DNA from: Ophiocordyceps camponoti-saundersi (nom. inval.)
Taxonomy: Eukaryota; Ascomycota; Sordariomycetes; Hypocreales; Ophiocordycipitaceae
Length of the DNA stretch: 10,363 nt
NCBI GenBank assembly: GCA_003339415.1
Contig: PDHQ01000719.1
Coordinates: 1 to 10,363 of the forward strand
Reading direction: 5' to 3'
Part shown: in pieces, positions 1-8,083 of the stretch
Position numbering within the stretch: position 1 is the stretch's first letter
Layout: every line of letters starts with the position of its first letter
Made by a program: the position numbers and the translations under genes
The notes under the pieces: model-generated
What the model saw: the letters and a program-made list of their open reading frames with translations, nothing else
Told to the model about the DNA's origin: nothing
The model's database searches: none

Positions 1-1356
1 GGCTAGCCGGACTATAATTCTCTATAGGGAAAATAATAAAGAGTCGGTTTTCTATATAGAGATAAGAGAAGAAAGAGAAAGGAAAACGAGAATTATTTAA
101 TTAAGTGCTAAGAACTTTAGAAAAGGTGTTTAAATTAGTAATTTATAGTGTAAAGGTATAGAGTTTAAAATAAAGTTATAATTCCGTTTAGTAGAGTTTT
201 TACCTTAAGTCCTCTCTAAAACTCGACTTACGATATACGACTTTTATAATAGCTATAAAGATAAGGTTAGGGGCTAATTACTTGCTTAATTCGTCCTCTT
301 TCGAGGGAAAACTAACCTATACTATATACCCGGTAATAGCCCCTATCTTAACTTAACCACTCTTATGTTCTAACCCTCGATAACTCTTAGGGGAAGAGAA
401 GCGGTTAAGGGACTATTTAATTAAACCTTATATAAGCCCCTAATAGCTCCTTAGCTAAGGTAAGCGCTTGTTTTTCTTTAGGCGTGCCTATTACCGCCGC
501 TAAAGTAGGTTAGGGTCGCAGGCGTTAAAAGGGTCGTTTAAACCGACCTGCCTAATCTAACGGATCTAATTAATTAGTATCGCTAGGCTAAAGGGGGCTA
601 AAGGATCTAGGGGTCCTAGGAAGGGTTATTTTATACGTATAAGAAGCTTCCTTTTTCCCTCTCCTAGGAAGAAGGACTAAGGCAGCTATGAGCCCTTTAA
701 TATAAAGTTAGTCGCTATGAGCGTATTCGGACCTAGCTAGGTAGGGCTACCTGCTACGGATCCCTTCCTTAGCCCTGTGAAATCTACGCCCCCTAAATTA
801 CTAGGAATTACTTAGAATTACCTCTTTTTCCCTTCTTTTTCCCTTTTTCTTCTTCTTTTTCTTCTGCCGCGGCGCATGCCTATTTATCCCTATTAAAACC
901 CCTTTTCTCGCGGCAGTTCCTATAGCTTCGATATGTCCGTTAAAACGAGTCGGACTAATTAATCGGAAGAAGGGACGGGAAGGAGACTAAGCTAGCGTAG
1001 TCCTCTTCCTCGGTTACGGATACGGATATTAGTCTCTAGCATACGGATTCCTCCGTTCCTTCTCTTTAGATAATTTACGGCAAAAACTCTAATATATAAA
1101 ATCTTAGTATTATTAAATAGTCTCCTCTCTTCGTTTCTTTATTTCTTCCGTCTTCGTGCTTAATAGTAACTTCTTACACCGCTATATAAAGAAGATTACT
1201 ATCTACCTTAGCCCTTAACTACCCCCTAAACCCCCTCCCCTTAATTATTTCACTACCTTAAGTAGTATTACCCTCTTTCTATAATAGCGCTATCCCTAAA
1301 TATATATATTATATATAAGGTTTATCGCAAATTAGGATATATAGGTAATAGGGTAT
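1..1356. other. Unassigned RIP-degraded DNA left of the LTR element
   Basis: No intact gene is visible. Two plus-strand frames in about 1-480 read as possible decayed coding sequence if TAA/TAG is taken as former Gln/Trp codons. One starts at base 2 and has about 12 stops in 160 codons. The other starts at base 3 and is open from roughly 205 to 350. They compete with each other and neither matches a family I recognise, so no gene is called. Bases 60-91 are purine-rich and 821-865 are pure pyrimidine. Bases 1295-1361 become a TA-rich stretch that served as the insertion target of the LTR element. The rest shows no recognisable feature. Confidence 0.6.
821..865 (+). repeat. Pure pyrimidine tract (45 nt)
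   Basis: Every base from 821 to 865 is C or T, in a CTTTTTCCCTTC-like pattern. It could be a degenerate microsatellite, or the complement of a polypurine tract from an older element lying on the minus strand. No LTR partner was found next to it, so no function is assigned. Confidence 0.6.
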
Positions 1357-1361
1357 ATATT
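1357..1361. repeat. Target site duplication, left copy (ATATT)
   Basis: The five bases directly before the left LTR are ATATT. The same five bases directly follow the right LTR at 6093-6097. A 5-bp duplication is the usual footprint of an LTR-retrotransposon integrase. The target was a TA-rich stretch, so a chance match is more likely than usual, but the exact abutment to both LTR ends supports it. Confidence 0.8.
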
Positions 1362-1866
1362 TATTAGAATATATATATCGCTAGCTGCTTAGGAATATAA
1401 TACGCGTTAAATACGCGTGGCACGCGTCGCAGAGATAACTATCTCTATATAAATAAAGTAGGTTAGGGATACGTATAAAGAGGAGTCAAACTCGAGATAA
1501 TACCGATCTAAGACTAGTATAATATTAATATAATATGCGAAGTTAATATAGGAGGAGGATAGGGAGGTAGTTAGCAGGAGGAGGAACGTATATATAATAT
1601 ACTTGCTTTTCTATACTTTTTAAGAGAGAGATAAGTTATAAGCAGAGTTATTATTTAATCTTTTATAACTCTATTAGCCGGAGTATATCGTACGGCAGAC
1701 GTGATATTCCTATACGCTATGTGATCCGGATAAGTTACCCGAACCCTATTATCTAGGTTAATATAGTATACGTATTCTAGGTCTAATCTGTTAGTATCTC
1801 TACTACGAGAAGTTTATAATATAACTCTAGCTACCTATTCGGCTTAGGAAGGATACCTAACCGACA
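1362..1866 (+). repeat. Left (5') long terminal repeat
   Basis: The 505-bp copy aligns end to end with 5585-6092 and is about 92% identical. All the substitutions I found (about 38) are C/T or G/A. A single 3-bp AGG length difference lies near 1473. The terminal bases TA...CA fit a TG...CA repeat whose first G was mutated. Near the start are three ACGCGT hexamers, then an inverted repeat (AGAGATA, two bases, TATCTCT at 1431-1446) and a TATA-like box. The divergence comes from RIP and cannot be used as an insertion clock. Confidence 0.9.
1402..1457 (+). promoter_or_regulatory. Possible LTR promoter: three ACGCGT motifs and a TATA-like box
   Basis: ACGCGT occurs at 1402-1407, 1413-1418 and 1422-1427, followed by TATATAAATAAA at 1446-1457. 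ACGCGT is the known MluI cell-cycle box bound by the fungal MBF complex, and LTR U3 regions carry the element's promoter. That these motifs act together is inference. ACGCGT contains no CA or TG, so it resists RIP, and TATA strings are a common product of RIP. Retention alone is therefore weak evidence. Confidence 0.4.
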
Positions 1867-1884
1867 CTAATTAGTAATAAAGCT
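1867..1884 (+). other. Expected primer-binding-site position
   Basis: A tRNA primer-binding site should begin within a few bases of the left LTR end. The sequence here starts CTAATTAGTAATAAAGC. RIP at TG and CA sites prevents me from matching it to a tRNA 3' end, so the position is inferred from element structure only. Confidence 0.3.
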
Positions 1885-2143
1885 AAGTTATATCGCGGAC
1901 TTAACTACCTTTTATTACTTAAAACTCGGTTAACTAACGTAAGCTAAAGTGCCGACTTCGTTATTATTCGACCTTAGTTCGGATCGGAAATAAAAGAGTA
2001 ATTTAGATAGTAGATATTTATTAAAGTGCCGACTCCTAGGAAACTATAATTATTATTTCGATAATATATAGATATACTTTAACTAGTATCTAGTTAGTAA
2101 CTCGATAATTCGAATATCCTAGTACTTAGCGATAACCTACTAT

Positions 2144-3066
2144 AAGTTAATATTATTTATTCTTTCTTATCTTTGCTTTCGGTTTAGGATTTTTAGGAAC
2201 TTACTTCGATTTCGACCCGAAGTCTTATTAACCTTAGATTAGTTTTAATAGTTACTCTATAACTAGTATTTACTAAGCTTTTATAAGTTTAGCATTAGAA
2301 GTCTCTTATAATTAAGTTAATTTAGTAATATATAAGAGATAAAAATAATAAAAAGAAAAAAAAAAAATAATAAGAAAAAAAAAAAATAAAATCCCTAGAG
2401 TCCCCTACCCTTACTCCTAACGCGGACGTTTAGGAGGGCGCGCCGCGCGACGATCGCGCAGAGCCGGCCGAGCAATATTACTATACTAGTAATATTAGTT
2501 AGATATCGACTCGAATACGAATAGGGATTAGATTATTATTAGACTTACTTCGGCACGCTAGTCTTTATATAAAGGCGTATTATCGCCTATAAACGTAGTA
2601 AGAGCCTGCGTAGAGGTAGTAGTAGCCGGGATAGTCTATTAAGTTAGTATTAGTTTATATAAAGTTAAGCTTTAATAGGCTATATATATATCGTCGTACC
2701 GGATACCCTTTTTAGCGCACTAGTAATAAGCGGTTACTAATTAAGATACCTATTCCTAATAGGCGTCGATCTTTAGCTCCTACTTACTTATACGGCTAAT
2801 ATAATTTTAGTATAGGGGCACCCTCTTAATATTGCCGCGCTAAATAGCGTTACGCCGCGCCTAAGACGACGGCGTAGGCGGCGGCGGGGACGTAAAAGGA
2901 TCACGCTCGGCGGGTCGCACTTAACGAGGTGTTAGTTAGCCTTTATAGTGCGTATATAAGGGTTAATAGCGATTACTAGTACTAAAGGTATAATTCTTCT
3001 AGTTTATAATATTCGTCTATAAAGAGATTTCGAGGAATACGTATAGTAATCTTCGAACGGGGTAAA
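2144..3066 (+). repeat. 923-bp tandem duplication, copy 1
   Basis: This unit is followed immediately by a second copy at a constant offset of 923 bases. I checked the offset at the start (AAGTTAATATTAT at 2144 and 3067), at 2471/3394, at 2725/3648 and at 3041/3964, and found no internal indel. The unit contains an A-rich block (about 2341-2391), a CpG-rich island (about 2437-2470) with GGCGCGCC and GGCCGGCC, a perfect 9-bp inverted repeat (AATATTACT, loop ATACT, AGTAATATT; 2474-2496) and a second GC-rich stretch (about 2836-2900). No convincing reading frame was seen on either strand. It lies inside the LTR element, so it was probably part of the element's structure. Confidence 0.9.
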
Positions 3067-3987
3067 AAGTTAATATTATCTATTCTTTCTTATCTTTACT
3101 GTCGGTTTAGGATTTTTAGGAACTTACTTCGATTTCAACCCGAAGTCCTATTAACCTTAGATTAGTTTTAATAATTACTTTATAACTAGTATTTACTAAG
3201 CTTTTATAAGTTTAGCATTAGAAGTCTCTTATAATTAAGTTAATTTAGCAATATATAAGAGATAAAAATAATAAAAAGAAAAAAAAAAAATAATAAGAAA
3301 AAAAAAAAATAAAATCCTTAGAGTCCCCTACCCCTACTCCTAACGCGGACGTCTAGGAGGGCGCGCCGCGCGACGATCGCGCAGGGCCGGCCGAGCAATA
3401 TTACTATACTAGTAATATTAGTTAGATATCGACTCGAATACGAATAGGGATTAGATTATTATTAGACTTACTTCGGCACGCTAGTCCTTATATAAAAGCG
3501 TATTATCGCCTATAAATATAGTAAAAGCCTACGTAAAGGTAATAGTAGCCGGGATAGTCTATTAAGTTAGTATTAGTTTATATAAAGTTAAGCTTTAATA
3601 GGCTATATATATATCGTCGCACTAGATACCTTTTTTAGCGCACTAATAATAAGCGGTTGCTAATTAAGATACCTATTCCTAATAGGCGTCGATTTTTAGC
3701 TCCTACTTACCTATACGGCTAATATAATTTTAGCACGGGGGCACCCTCTTAATATCGCCGCGCTAAATAGCGTCGCGCCGCGCCTAAAACGACGGCGTAG
3801 GCGGCGGCGGGGACGTAAAAAGATTATACTCGGCAGGTCGCACTCGATAAGGTATTAGTTAGCCTTCATAGTACGTATACGGGGGTTAATAGCGATTACT
3901 AGTACTAAAGGTATAATTCTTCTAATTTATAATATTTATCTATAAAGAGATTTCGAGGAATACGTATAGTAATCCTCGGATAGGGCG
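3067..3987 (+). repeat. 923-bp tandem duplication, copy 2
   Basis: Second copy of the unit starting at 2144. Similarity ends near 3985-3990, where copy 1 runs into the start of copy 2. Differences between copies are nearly all transitions, for example GTTTATA/GTCTATA-type changes, with a rare transversion near 3110 (CTTTCGG against CTGTCGG). The A-rich block falls at about 3264-3314, the inverted repeat at 3397-3419 and the CpG-rich island at about 3360-3393. The duplication could predate insertion or have arisen by unequal exchange afterwards. RIP obscures which. Confidence 0.9.
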
Positions 3988-3999
3988 TTACTCGGGATA

Positions 4000-4682
4000 A
4001 TGCCGAAGTTAAGTCGATATTAGGAGGAGGTAGAGTCGGTATCGATTCGGGGCCGTCGCCGCGAAAGTAAGCGACGGTATTCGCGGGCGCGAGCGAAAGG
4101 TAATCGCGGACACCGTAAAGGGAGCTTACGAGGGGCGCGCAAAGGAGATAGGAGTAGGACGCGCGTAATACGCGTTCGAAGCTAAGTTTAGAGTATATTA
4201 GAAACCGGGTTAATCTTAACTCGTAACTAATACGAATTAGAGCCGGAATTAATATACCTTTACGCCGCCGGCGAATTAAAGCCTTAAGAGTATCGTCGTT
4301 ATTAATATTATTCTCGGACTCGGGACTCGAAATAATAATCTAATAACCGCGCGGAGCGGCAGGCATACGAGGGGGCGGTCCTAATATATAATAAATCTCG
4401 AGTTAAAGTTAGCAAGAGCTTACTACGATACCGACTTAGGATCGACTCGAACTTATTTTCCTATACGCGATAATAATAACGATAATAATAATAATAATAA
4501 AAGTAAAAGGAAAAGGAAAGGAATAAGGAGCTCGGGCGCGGGGCAATTTATAGGTAAGGTGCTAAGTTACTAATTTACCCCGCTAAATAAGGTATATACC
4601 TACCCCTTTTATAAGTAGCATATCGGTATATACCGACCCCTCCTACGGATATAAGAGGTACGTACCTCTTAGGTATAAATAT
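4000..4682 (+). pseudogene. Possible decayed Arg/Gln-rich reading frame inside the LTR element
   Basis: One frame starting at an ATG at 4000 reads about 227 codons up to the C run at 4683. Its stops are almost all TAA, the RIP product of CAA (Gln), and about half lie in the TAA repeat at 4471-4500. Between stops it shows a basic stretch (RGRRRESKRR; then SRARAKGNRGHRKG), an acidic/hydrophobic part (ELEPELIYLYAAGELKP) and, after the TAA run, an EKERNKELGRG-like segment. It would have encoded a basic protein with a Gln tract, possibly Gag-like. No zinc knuckle, protease or polymerase motif is present. RIP-altered noncoding DNA can also look open when stops are forgiven, so this is a weak call. 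Confidence 0.3.
4471..4500 (+). repeat. TAA trinucleotide microsatellite
   Basis: The stretch is TAA repeats with one interruption (three units, one CGA, then six units). If the surrounding frame was coding, this is what a CAA (poly-Gln) repeat would become after RIP. It may equally be an ordinary AT-rich microsatellite. Confidence 0.85.
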
Positions 4683-4717
4683 CCCCCCCCCCCCCCCCCT
4701 CTAAATTTTTTTTTTTT
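4683..4717 (+). repeat. C17 run followed by T12 run
   Basis: Seventeen consecutive C (4683-4699) are followed after TCTAAA by twelve consecutive T (4706-4717). Such runs are prone to polymerase slippage and assembly error, so their exact lengths may be unreliable. The long C run contrasts with the AT-rich surroundings and is untouched by RIP because it contains no CA. Confidence 0.85.
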
Positions 4718-4874
4718 CCTTCCCTCTCTACGACTACCTTAGTCTTTCTTATCCGTTTTTCGCGGATAACCCGGCGAAAGTTTACCGGGTATCGCGTTCT
4801 TTATTTAGTATACTATACTATATTTATTCTTCGTTTCTCTAATCCTCGGACTAGACGGCTAATATTACTAGGGG

Positions 4875-4924
4875 ATTACGGTACCCCCGGGTTAAGAATC
4901 ACGCCGCCCCGGGGGTATCGTAAT
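4875..4924 (+). repeat. GC-rich hairpin 1 (17-bp arms)
   Basis: The arm at 4875-4891 (ATTACGGTACCCCCGGG) pairs with 4908-4924 at 16 of 17 positions around a 16-base loop. The single mismatch is a C-to-T change of RIP type, so the original arms were probably perfect. It is the first of three GC-rich inverted repeats in 300 bases of the element's 3' interior. Confidence 0.8.
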
Positions 4925-5004
4925 ATAAAGACTATAACGACCCGGCGGAACCACGAACACTGCGGCATAGGAACGCTTAGTGCTATAGGAAGGAGACGAC
5001 CTTC

Positions 5005-5112
5005 GCCGGCTACGGGGGTCTACCGGTTAATAGGGGAGATTCCCCCTCGCGCGGCCGGTATTTACCGGGGGTCTCTAAAATAAGACGCCCCGGTAGTATC
5101 CCCGTAGCCGGC
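5005..5112 (+). repeat. GC-rich hairpin 2 with nested smaller hairpins
   Basis: The arm at 5005-5026 pairs with 5090-5112 over about 22 bases, with one bulge and a couple of mismatches; the outer 13 bases (GCCGGCTACGGGG / CCCCGTAGCCGGC) are perfect. Inside lie two smaller inverted repeats: AGGGGA...TCCCCCT near 5031-5046, and CCGGTA-TT-TACCGG at 5055-5068. The whole could fold as a branched stem, either as RNA from the element's genomic transcript or as single-stranded DNA. A packaging or dimerisation role is possible for a non-autonomous element but is inference. Confidence 0.75.
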
Positions 5113-5142
5113 TTATATTATATTTAAGGGAGTTACCTGCTA

Positions 5143-5176
5143 GTCCCGGGGTCTAGAAGCGACCGAGCCCCGGGAC
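5143..5176 (+). repeat. GC-rich hairpin 3 (9-bp perfect arms)
   Basis: GTCCCGGGG at 5143-5151 pairs perfectly with CCCCGGGAC at 5168-5176 around a 16-base loop. The loop length is the same as in hairpin 1 and the arm core CCCGGGG/CCCCGGG is shared, which suggests the hairpins are related by duplication or by common constraint. Confidence 0.75.
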
Positions 5177-5194
5177 CGGCTTATAGCGGCGGCC

Positions 5195-5275
5195 GATAAT
5201 ATACGGCGTTAGGCTCTAAGCTAGCAATAATATACGGCGTTAAGCTCTAAGCTAGCGATAATATACGGCGTTAAG
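5195..5275 (+). repeat. 31-bp tandem repeat, about 2.6 copies
   Basis: Copies start at 5195, 5226 and 5257. Each begins (G/A)ATAATATACGGCGTTA and continues GCTCTAAGCTAGC in the first two. Copies differ by single transitions. The repeat directly follows hairpin 3 and is inside the LTR element. There are no spacers, so it is not a CRISPR array. Confidence 0.85.
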
Positions 5276-5566
5276 TTTATTACCTAAACCTTATCTATTA
5301 TTTACGAAGTATAGATAACGAGGAGACGCGATATATAGCTTAACGCGTACTATCTTAGGAAATTATACTAGAATTATTAAAAAATATATCGGATATCGGC
5401 ACGATATCGACCTAAGTTTATCTATAAATTAGTAAGGTAAGGGCATCCACTAGTCCTAAACTATATAAGTCCTTAGAGGTAGAAAAATAATTCGATCTAC
5501 GAGAGCTACTAAAGGAACCTAATTATACCCGGACTACCTGCTTAATAAACATATATTCCTAACTAT

Positions 5567-5577
5567 AAAAAGAAAAA
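5567..5577 (+). other. Polypurine tract before the right LTR
   Basis: The 11-base run AAAAAGAAAAA ends seven bases before the first base of the right LTR (5585). A purine run here primes plus-strand DNA synthesis in LTR retrotransposons. Its presence on the plus strand gives the element's orientation. The small gap to the LTR (CTGCTAA) is slightly longer than usual, so the exact primer end is uncertain. Confidence 0.55.
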
Positions 5578-5584
5578 CTGCTAA

Positions 5585-6092
5585 TATTAGAATATATATA
5601 TTGCTAGCTACTTAGGAATATAACACGCGTTAAATACGCGTAGTACGCGTCGTAAAGATAACTATCTCTATATAAATAAAGTAGGAGGTTAAGGACACGT
5701 ATAAAAAGGAGTCGAACTTAAGATAATACTAATCCGAGACTAGTATAATATTAATATAATATACGAAGTTAATATAGGAGGAGGATAGGGAGGCAGTTAG
5801 TAGGAGGAGGAACGTATATATAATATACTTGCTTTTCTATACTTTTTAAGAGAGAGATAAGTTATAAGTAAAGTTATTATTTAATCTTTTATAACTCTAT
5901 TAGCCGGAGTATATCGTGCGGTAAACGTAATATTCCTATACGCTATATAATCCGGATAAGTTACCCGAACCCTATTATCTAGGTTAATATAGTATATATA
6001 TTCTAGGTTTAATCTATTAGTATCTCTGCTATAAGAAGTTTATAATACGACTCTAGCTACCTATTCGGCTTAGGAAGGATACCTAACCGATA
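5585..6092 (+). repeat. Right (3') long terminal repeat
   Basis: The 508-bp copy pairs with 1362-1866 and is the more RIP-converted copy at many sites: GCAGAG to GTAAAG, GCAGAC to GTAAAC, ATGTGAT to ATATAAT and the terminal CA to TA. At other sites the left copy is the mutated one, so both were hit independently. It has an extra AGG near 5684. The following five bases are ATATT, the target duplication. Confidence 0.9.
5625..5680 (+). promoter_or_regulatory. ACGCGT triplet and TATA-like box, right LTR copy
   Basis: ACGCGT at 5625-5630, 5636-5641 and 5645-5650 is followed by TATATAAATAAA at 5669-5680, in the same spacing as in the left LTR. The flanks between the hexamers carry transitions while the hexamers do not. 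The caveat on RIP resistance of ACGCGT given for the left copy applies here. Confidence 0.4.
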
Positions 6093-6097
6093 ATATT
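6093..6097. repeat. Target site duplication, right copy (ATATT)
   Basis: ATATT directly follows the last base of the right LTR and equals 1357-1361. Removing the element joins two TA-rich flanks without a gap. Confidence 0.8.
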
Positions 6098-6542
6098 TAT
6101 ATATATTTATTAAATAGCTACCGAACCTAGTTTAGGTGCTCGTAATAATAATATATATATATATATATAGATTTTATATCTTATAGTTAGAGGGAGTAGA
6201 TAAGGTATTAGGGGCTTAGGGTTAGGGATAACTAACGTATAATAACGCTTCTTACGGAACCCTCCCTAAAGCTATATATAGACTTTAACACGTTAATATA
6301 TATTATTACTAGTTATAGCGTAAAGTGTAAGATTAACGCCTATAACTTCGCTAGATTCCTCCTACCCGTAATCCCGCCGATAGCTTTACGAAGGCCTTGC
6401 CCCCTAAGGCTTTTCTTCTTTTTCGATAACTAGTTAGGGTCTTTCCCTTACCTTATTAAATTACTCTCTCTTTCTTTTTTTCCTTTCCTTTATCCTCTTC
6501 TTTTTTTCGTTATTTCCTACTACGTTTACGTACGTTTATATA
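6098..6542. other. AT- and pyrimidine-rich spacer, no gene seen
   Basis: It contains an alternating AT run at 6151-6169 and pyrimidine tracts at 6464-6491 and 6493-6508. Two tandem TTAGGG units occur at 6216-6227. No reading frame or RNA gene is visible. It was contiguous with bases before 1357 before the LTR element inserted. Confidence 0.65.
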
Positions 6543-7435
6543 TTATTTTAAAAGAGGACTATTATTAATTACTATAAAGTTATAGATATTTCCTCCTTTC
6601 TTCTTCCTTATAGTAGCCTTTTCCTAGCCACGCTTAGCGCGTTTACGCTTAGCACGCTCACCCTCTACCCGCTAATACTTAGTACGCTTACGATTATACT
6701 CCTCTATTTCGTTAGCCTCGGCCCGCCGTATCCTTTCTTTATTAGTTTGCTACGGGTAGTCTACTACTTAATAGAGCGCCCTACTATACGTTATTAGGTC
6801 GCTATAAAAGGATACGAAACGGCCGGAGGGACTCTCGGTAATAAGTCGCTACCCGGTATAGTATAACTTCCCCCTTACCTAGTAATTATTATACCTCCCC
6901 TTAAACTAGTCTTTATAACGGAAATAAATCTCGAAATAGAGGTTCTACTTCGACGAATCGGCGTACTTATTATAAAGGTACTCAGGTTAGGGAGCGCGGC
7001 TCGTAAGGATTATCGCCTTAAATAAATTATCCTAATAAAGGAAGTAGGTAACGATAAACTTAATCGGCCTATCTAGCTTTTTCGGTATATATACGGTAAC
7101 GTTATAAGCGGCGCCCTACGTAACCCGATATTCCTCGTACTCTTTTCTCTTAGTATCGACTATTTTACTCTATTCCGTTTATTACTTACCGAAATCGCGA
7201 GGGCTTTTATCGCGGTCTTTAACGTCTCCGATAACGTTCTAAACGTAACCTTATAGCGATAACGGAACTCCTCGTTTATAATAACGACTTCGCTAAAAGG
7301 CTCGCTAGGAATATTATTTAACGCGGATATCCTCTTTTCGTAGAAATAATAAAATAACTCTTAAGGCGCGCGTTAAAATAAGATTTCTAATAAATTTGCC
7401 GTTATAATATAAGGTTAACGATAGGAGGTTTTCCT
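6543..7435 (-). pseudogene. Doubtful decayed coding tract, family not recognised
   Basis: Reading the minus strand leftward from about 7435, one frame gives roughly 295 codons ending at TAA (6543-6545). Its stops are mainly TAG, at places where a TGG Trp codon would be the RIP precursor. The last part has a coding-like, charged composition: NEIEEYNRKRTKY, then a basic stretch ERAKRKRAKRG and a C-terminus IYNFIVINNSPLLK. Further upstream, segments such as GDVKDRDKSPRDFGK and TESPSGRFVSFYSDL are open. Against it, the number of implied Trp residues is high, and a plus-strand frame over the same bases is about as open. I recognise no domain. It may be part of an old transposon. Confidence 0.3.
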
Positions 7436-7788
7436 ACGGGCGTATAATTTTTTATTTATATTTATATATACGTACCGATTTACTAACTTATAGCATACTT
7501 ATCCTTTTTCTAACGCTCTAAAGTTACGATTCTTTCCTTATAAACGCTTTTCTTATAGTTTTTCTTATAGTTTCTATCTACGCTAAAAGATTCTATATAA
7601 TAACCCTCTAGCTTACCTACTTCGAATATACTTCGGTACTTACTTACGTGCGCTCTAAATTAACTAATTAGCTTATAGTATTACCGCACCTAACACCGAT
7701 AGCTTACCCTAAGCTACCTAGCCTACGATATGTAAGGGTATGCGAGGTCTAGCGGGCTTATTATATAGTGCGCTCTATATAATTAATA

Positions 7789-7798
7789 CCCCCCCTTT
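7789..7798 (-). other. Second polypurine tract candidate
   Basis: On the minus strand this reads AAAGGGGGGG. It shares CCTAAAGGGGGG with the tract next to the pol stop at 8499-8507. The following minus-strand bases TATTAAT could be a RIP-changed LTR start. It could mark the true copia LTR boundary or a remnant of a second related element. Confidence 0.4.
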
Positions 7799-7802
7799 AG
7801 GC

Positions 7803-7818
7803 CCGCTTAGCTAAGCGG
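7803..7818. repeat. 16-bp perfect palindrome
   Basis: CCGCTTAG is followed directly by its reverse complement CTAAGCGG, five bases to the right of the purine-tract candidate at 7789-7798. It has no loop, so it would form a cruciform rather than a stable RNA hairpin. Function unknown. Confidence 0.7.
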
Positions 7819-8083
7819 AAAATAGTTATCCTATGCCGCAAGGCGCGGAAAATAATAAAATAGTAAAAAATAGCGTTTTCTCGGCTCTTCTTAACGAGGC
7901 CGGCAGAGGGCTTAAATCGCTTAGAAATATAATAAAAACACGATCTAAGAGATTAAATCAGCTCCTAGAAGCAGTTCTTCCGTTCCGGATCGGTTAATTT
8001 ATCTAGGAAATAGCAGAAAATAGCAGAAATAGGCCTCTTTAAGCCGTCTTAAGGGGCGTCGAAAGGGCTAATCTAAGCCGTTT

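Larger units (their letters stand above)
1362..6092 (+). mobile_element. LTR retrotransposon, RIP-inactivated, probably non-autonomous
   Basis: The 4731-bp element is bounded by direct repeats of about 505 and 508 bp and flanked by the 5-bp duplication ATATT. Both LTRs begin TATTAG, consistent with an original TG start turned to TA. The left LTR ends CCGACA and the right one CCGATA, so the terminal CA survives on the left and is RIP-changed on the right. A purine run lies just before the right LTR, which sets the plus orientation. The interior (1867-5584, 3718 bp) shows no recognisable Gag, protease, RT or integrase motif. It contains a 923-bp tandem duplication, a doubtful reading frame, homopolymer runs, hairpins and a 31-bp repeat. 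Collapsing the duplication leaves about 2.8 kb, too short for a full gag-pol of about 4-5 kb. It is best read as a LARD-like or deleted element that relied on another element's proteins. Superfamily (gypsy or copia) cannot be set. Confidence 0.88.

Noticed and set aside
2..478. Left-edge plus-strand decayed gene
   Set aside because: Two different frames look about equally plausible once stops are forgiven, and neither resembles a known family. Kept only as a note in the unassigned region.
1362..1866. Dating the insertion from LTR divergence
   Set aside because: Nearly all differences are RIP-type transitions that can arise in one sexual cycle, so a neutral clock does not apply.
2341..2391. 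A-rich block as the poly(A) tail of a LINE or SINE
   Set aside because: It is interrupted by T and G, occurs identically in both 923-bp units, and has no target duplication or upstream non-LTR signature.
2437..2470. CpG-rich island with GGCGCGCC and GGCCGGCC as a cloning-vector or promoter signature
   Set aside because: It occurs in both tandem units and is made of CA/TG-free sequence that RIP leaves untouched, so the GC contrast is expected and no vector sequence surrounds it.
5195..5275. 31-bp repeats as a CRISPR array
   Set aside because: The copies are directly contiguous without unique spacers, and the context is fungal transposon DNA.
6216..6227. TTAGGGTTAGGG as an interstitial telomere repeat
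   Set aside because: Only two units, with no array on either side. Likely chance in this composition.
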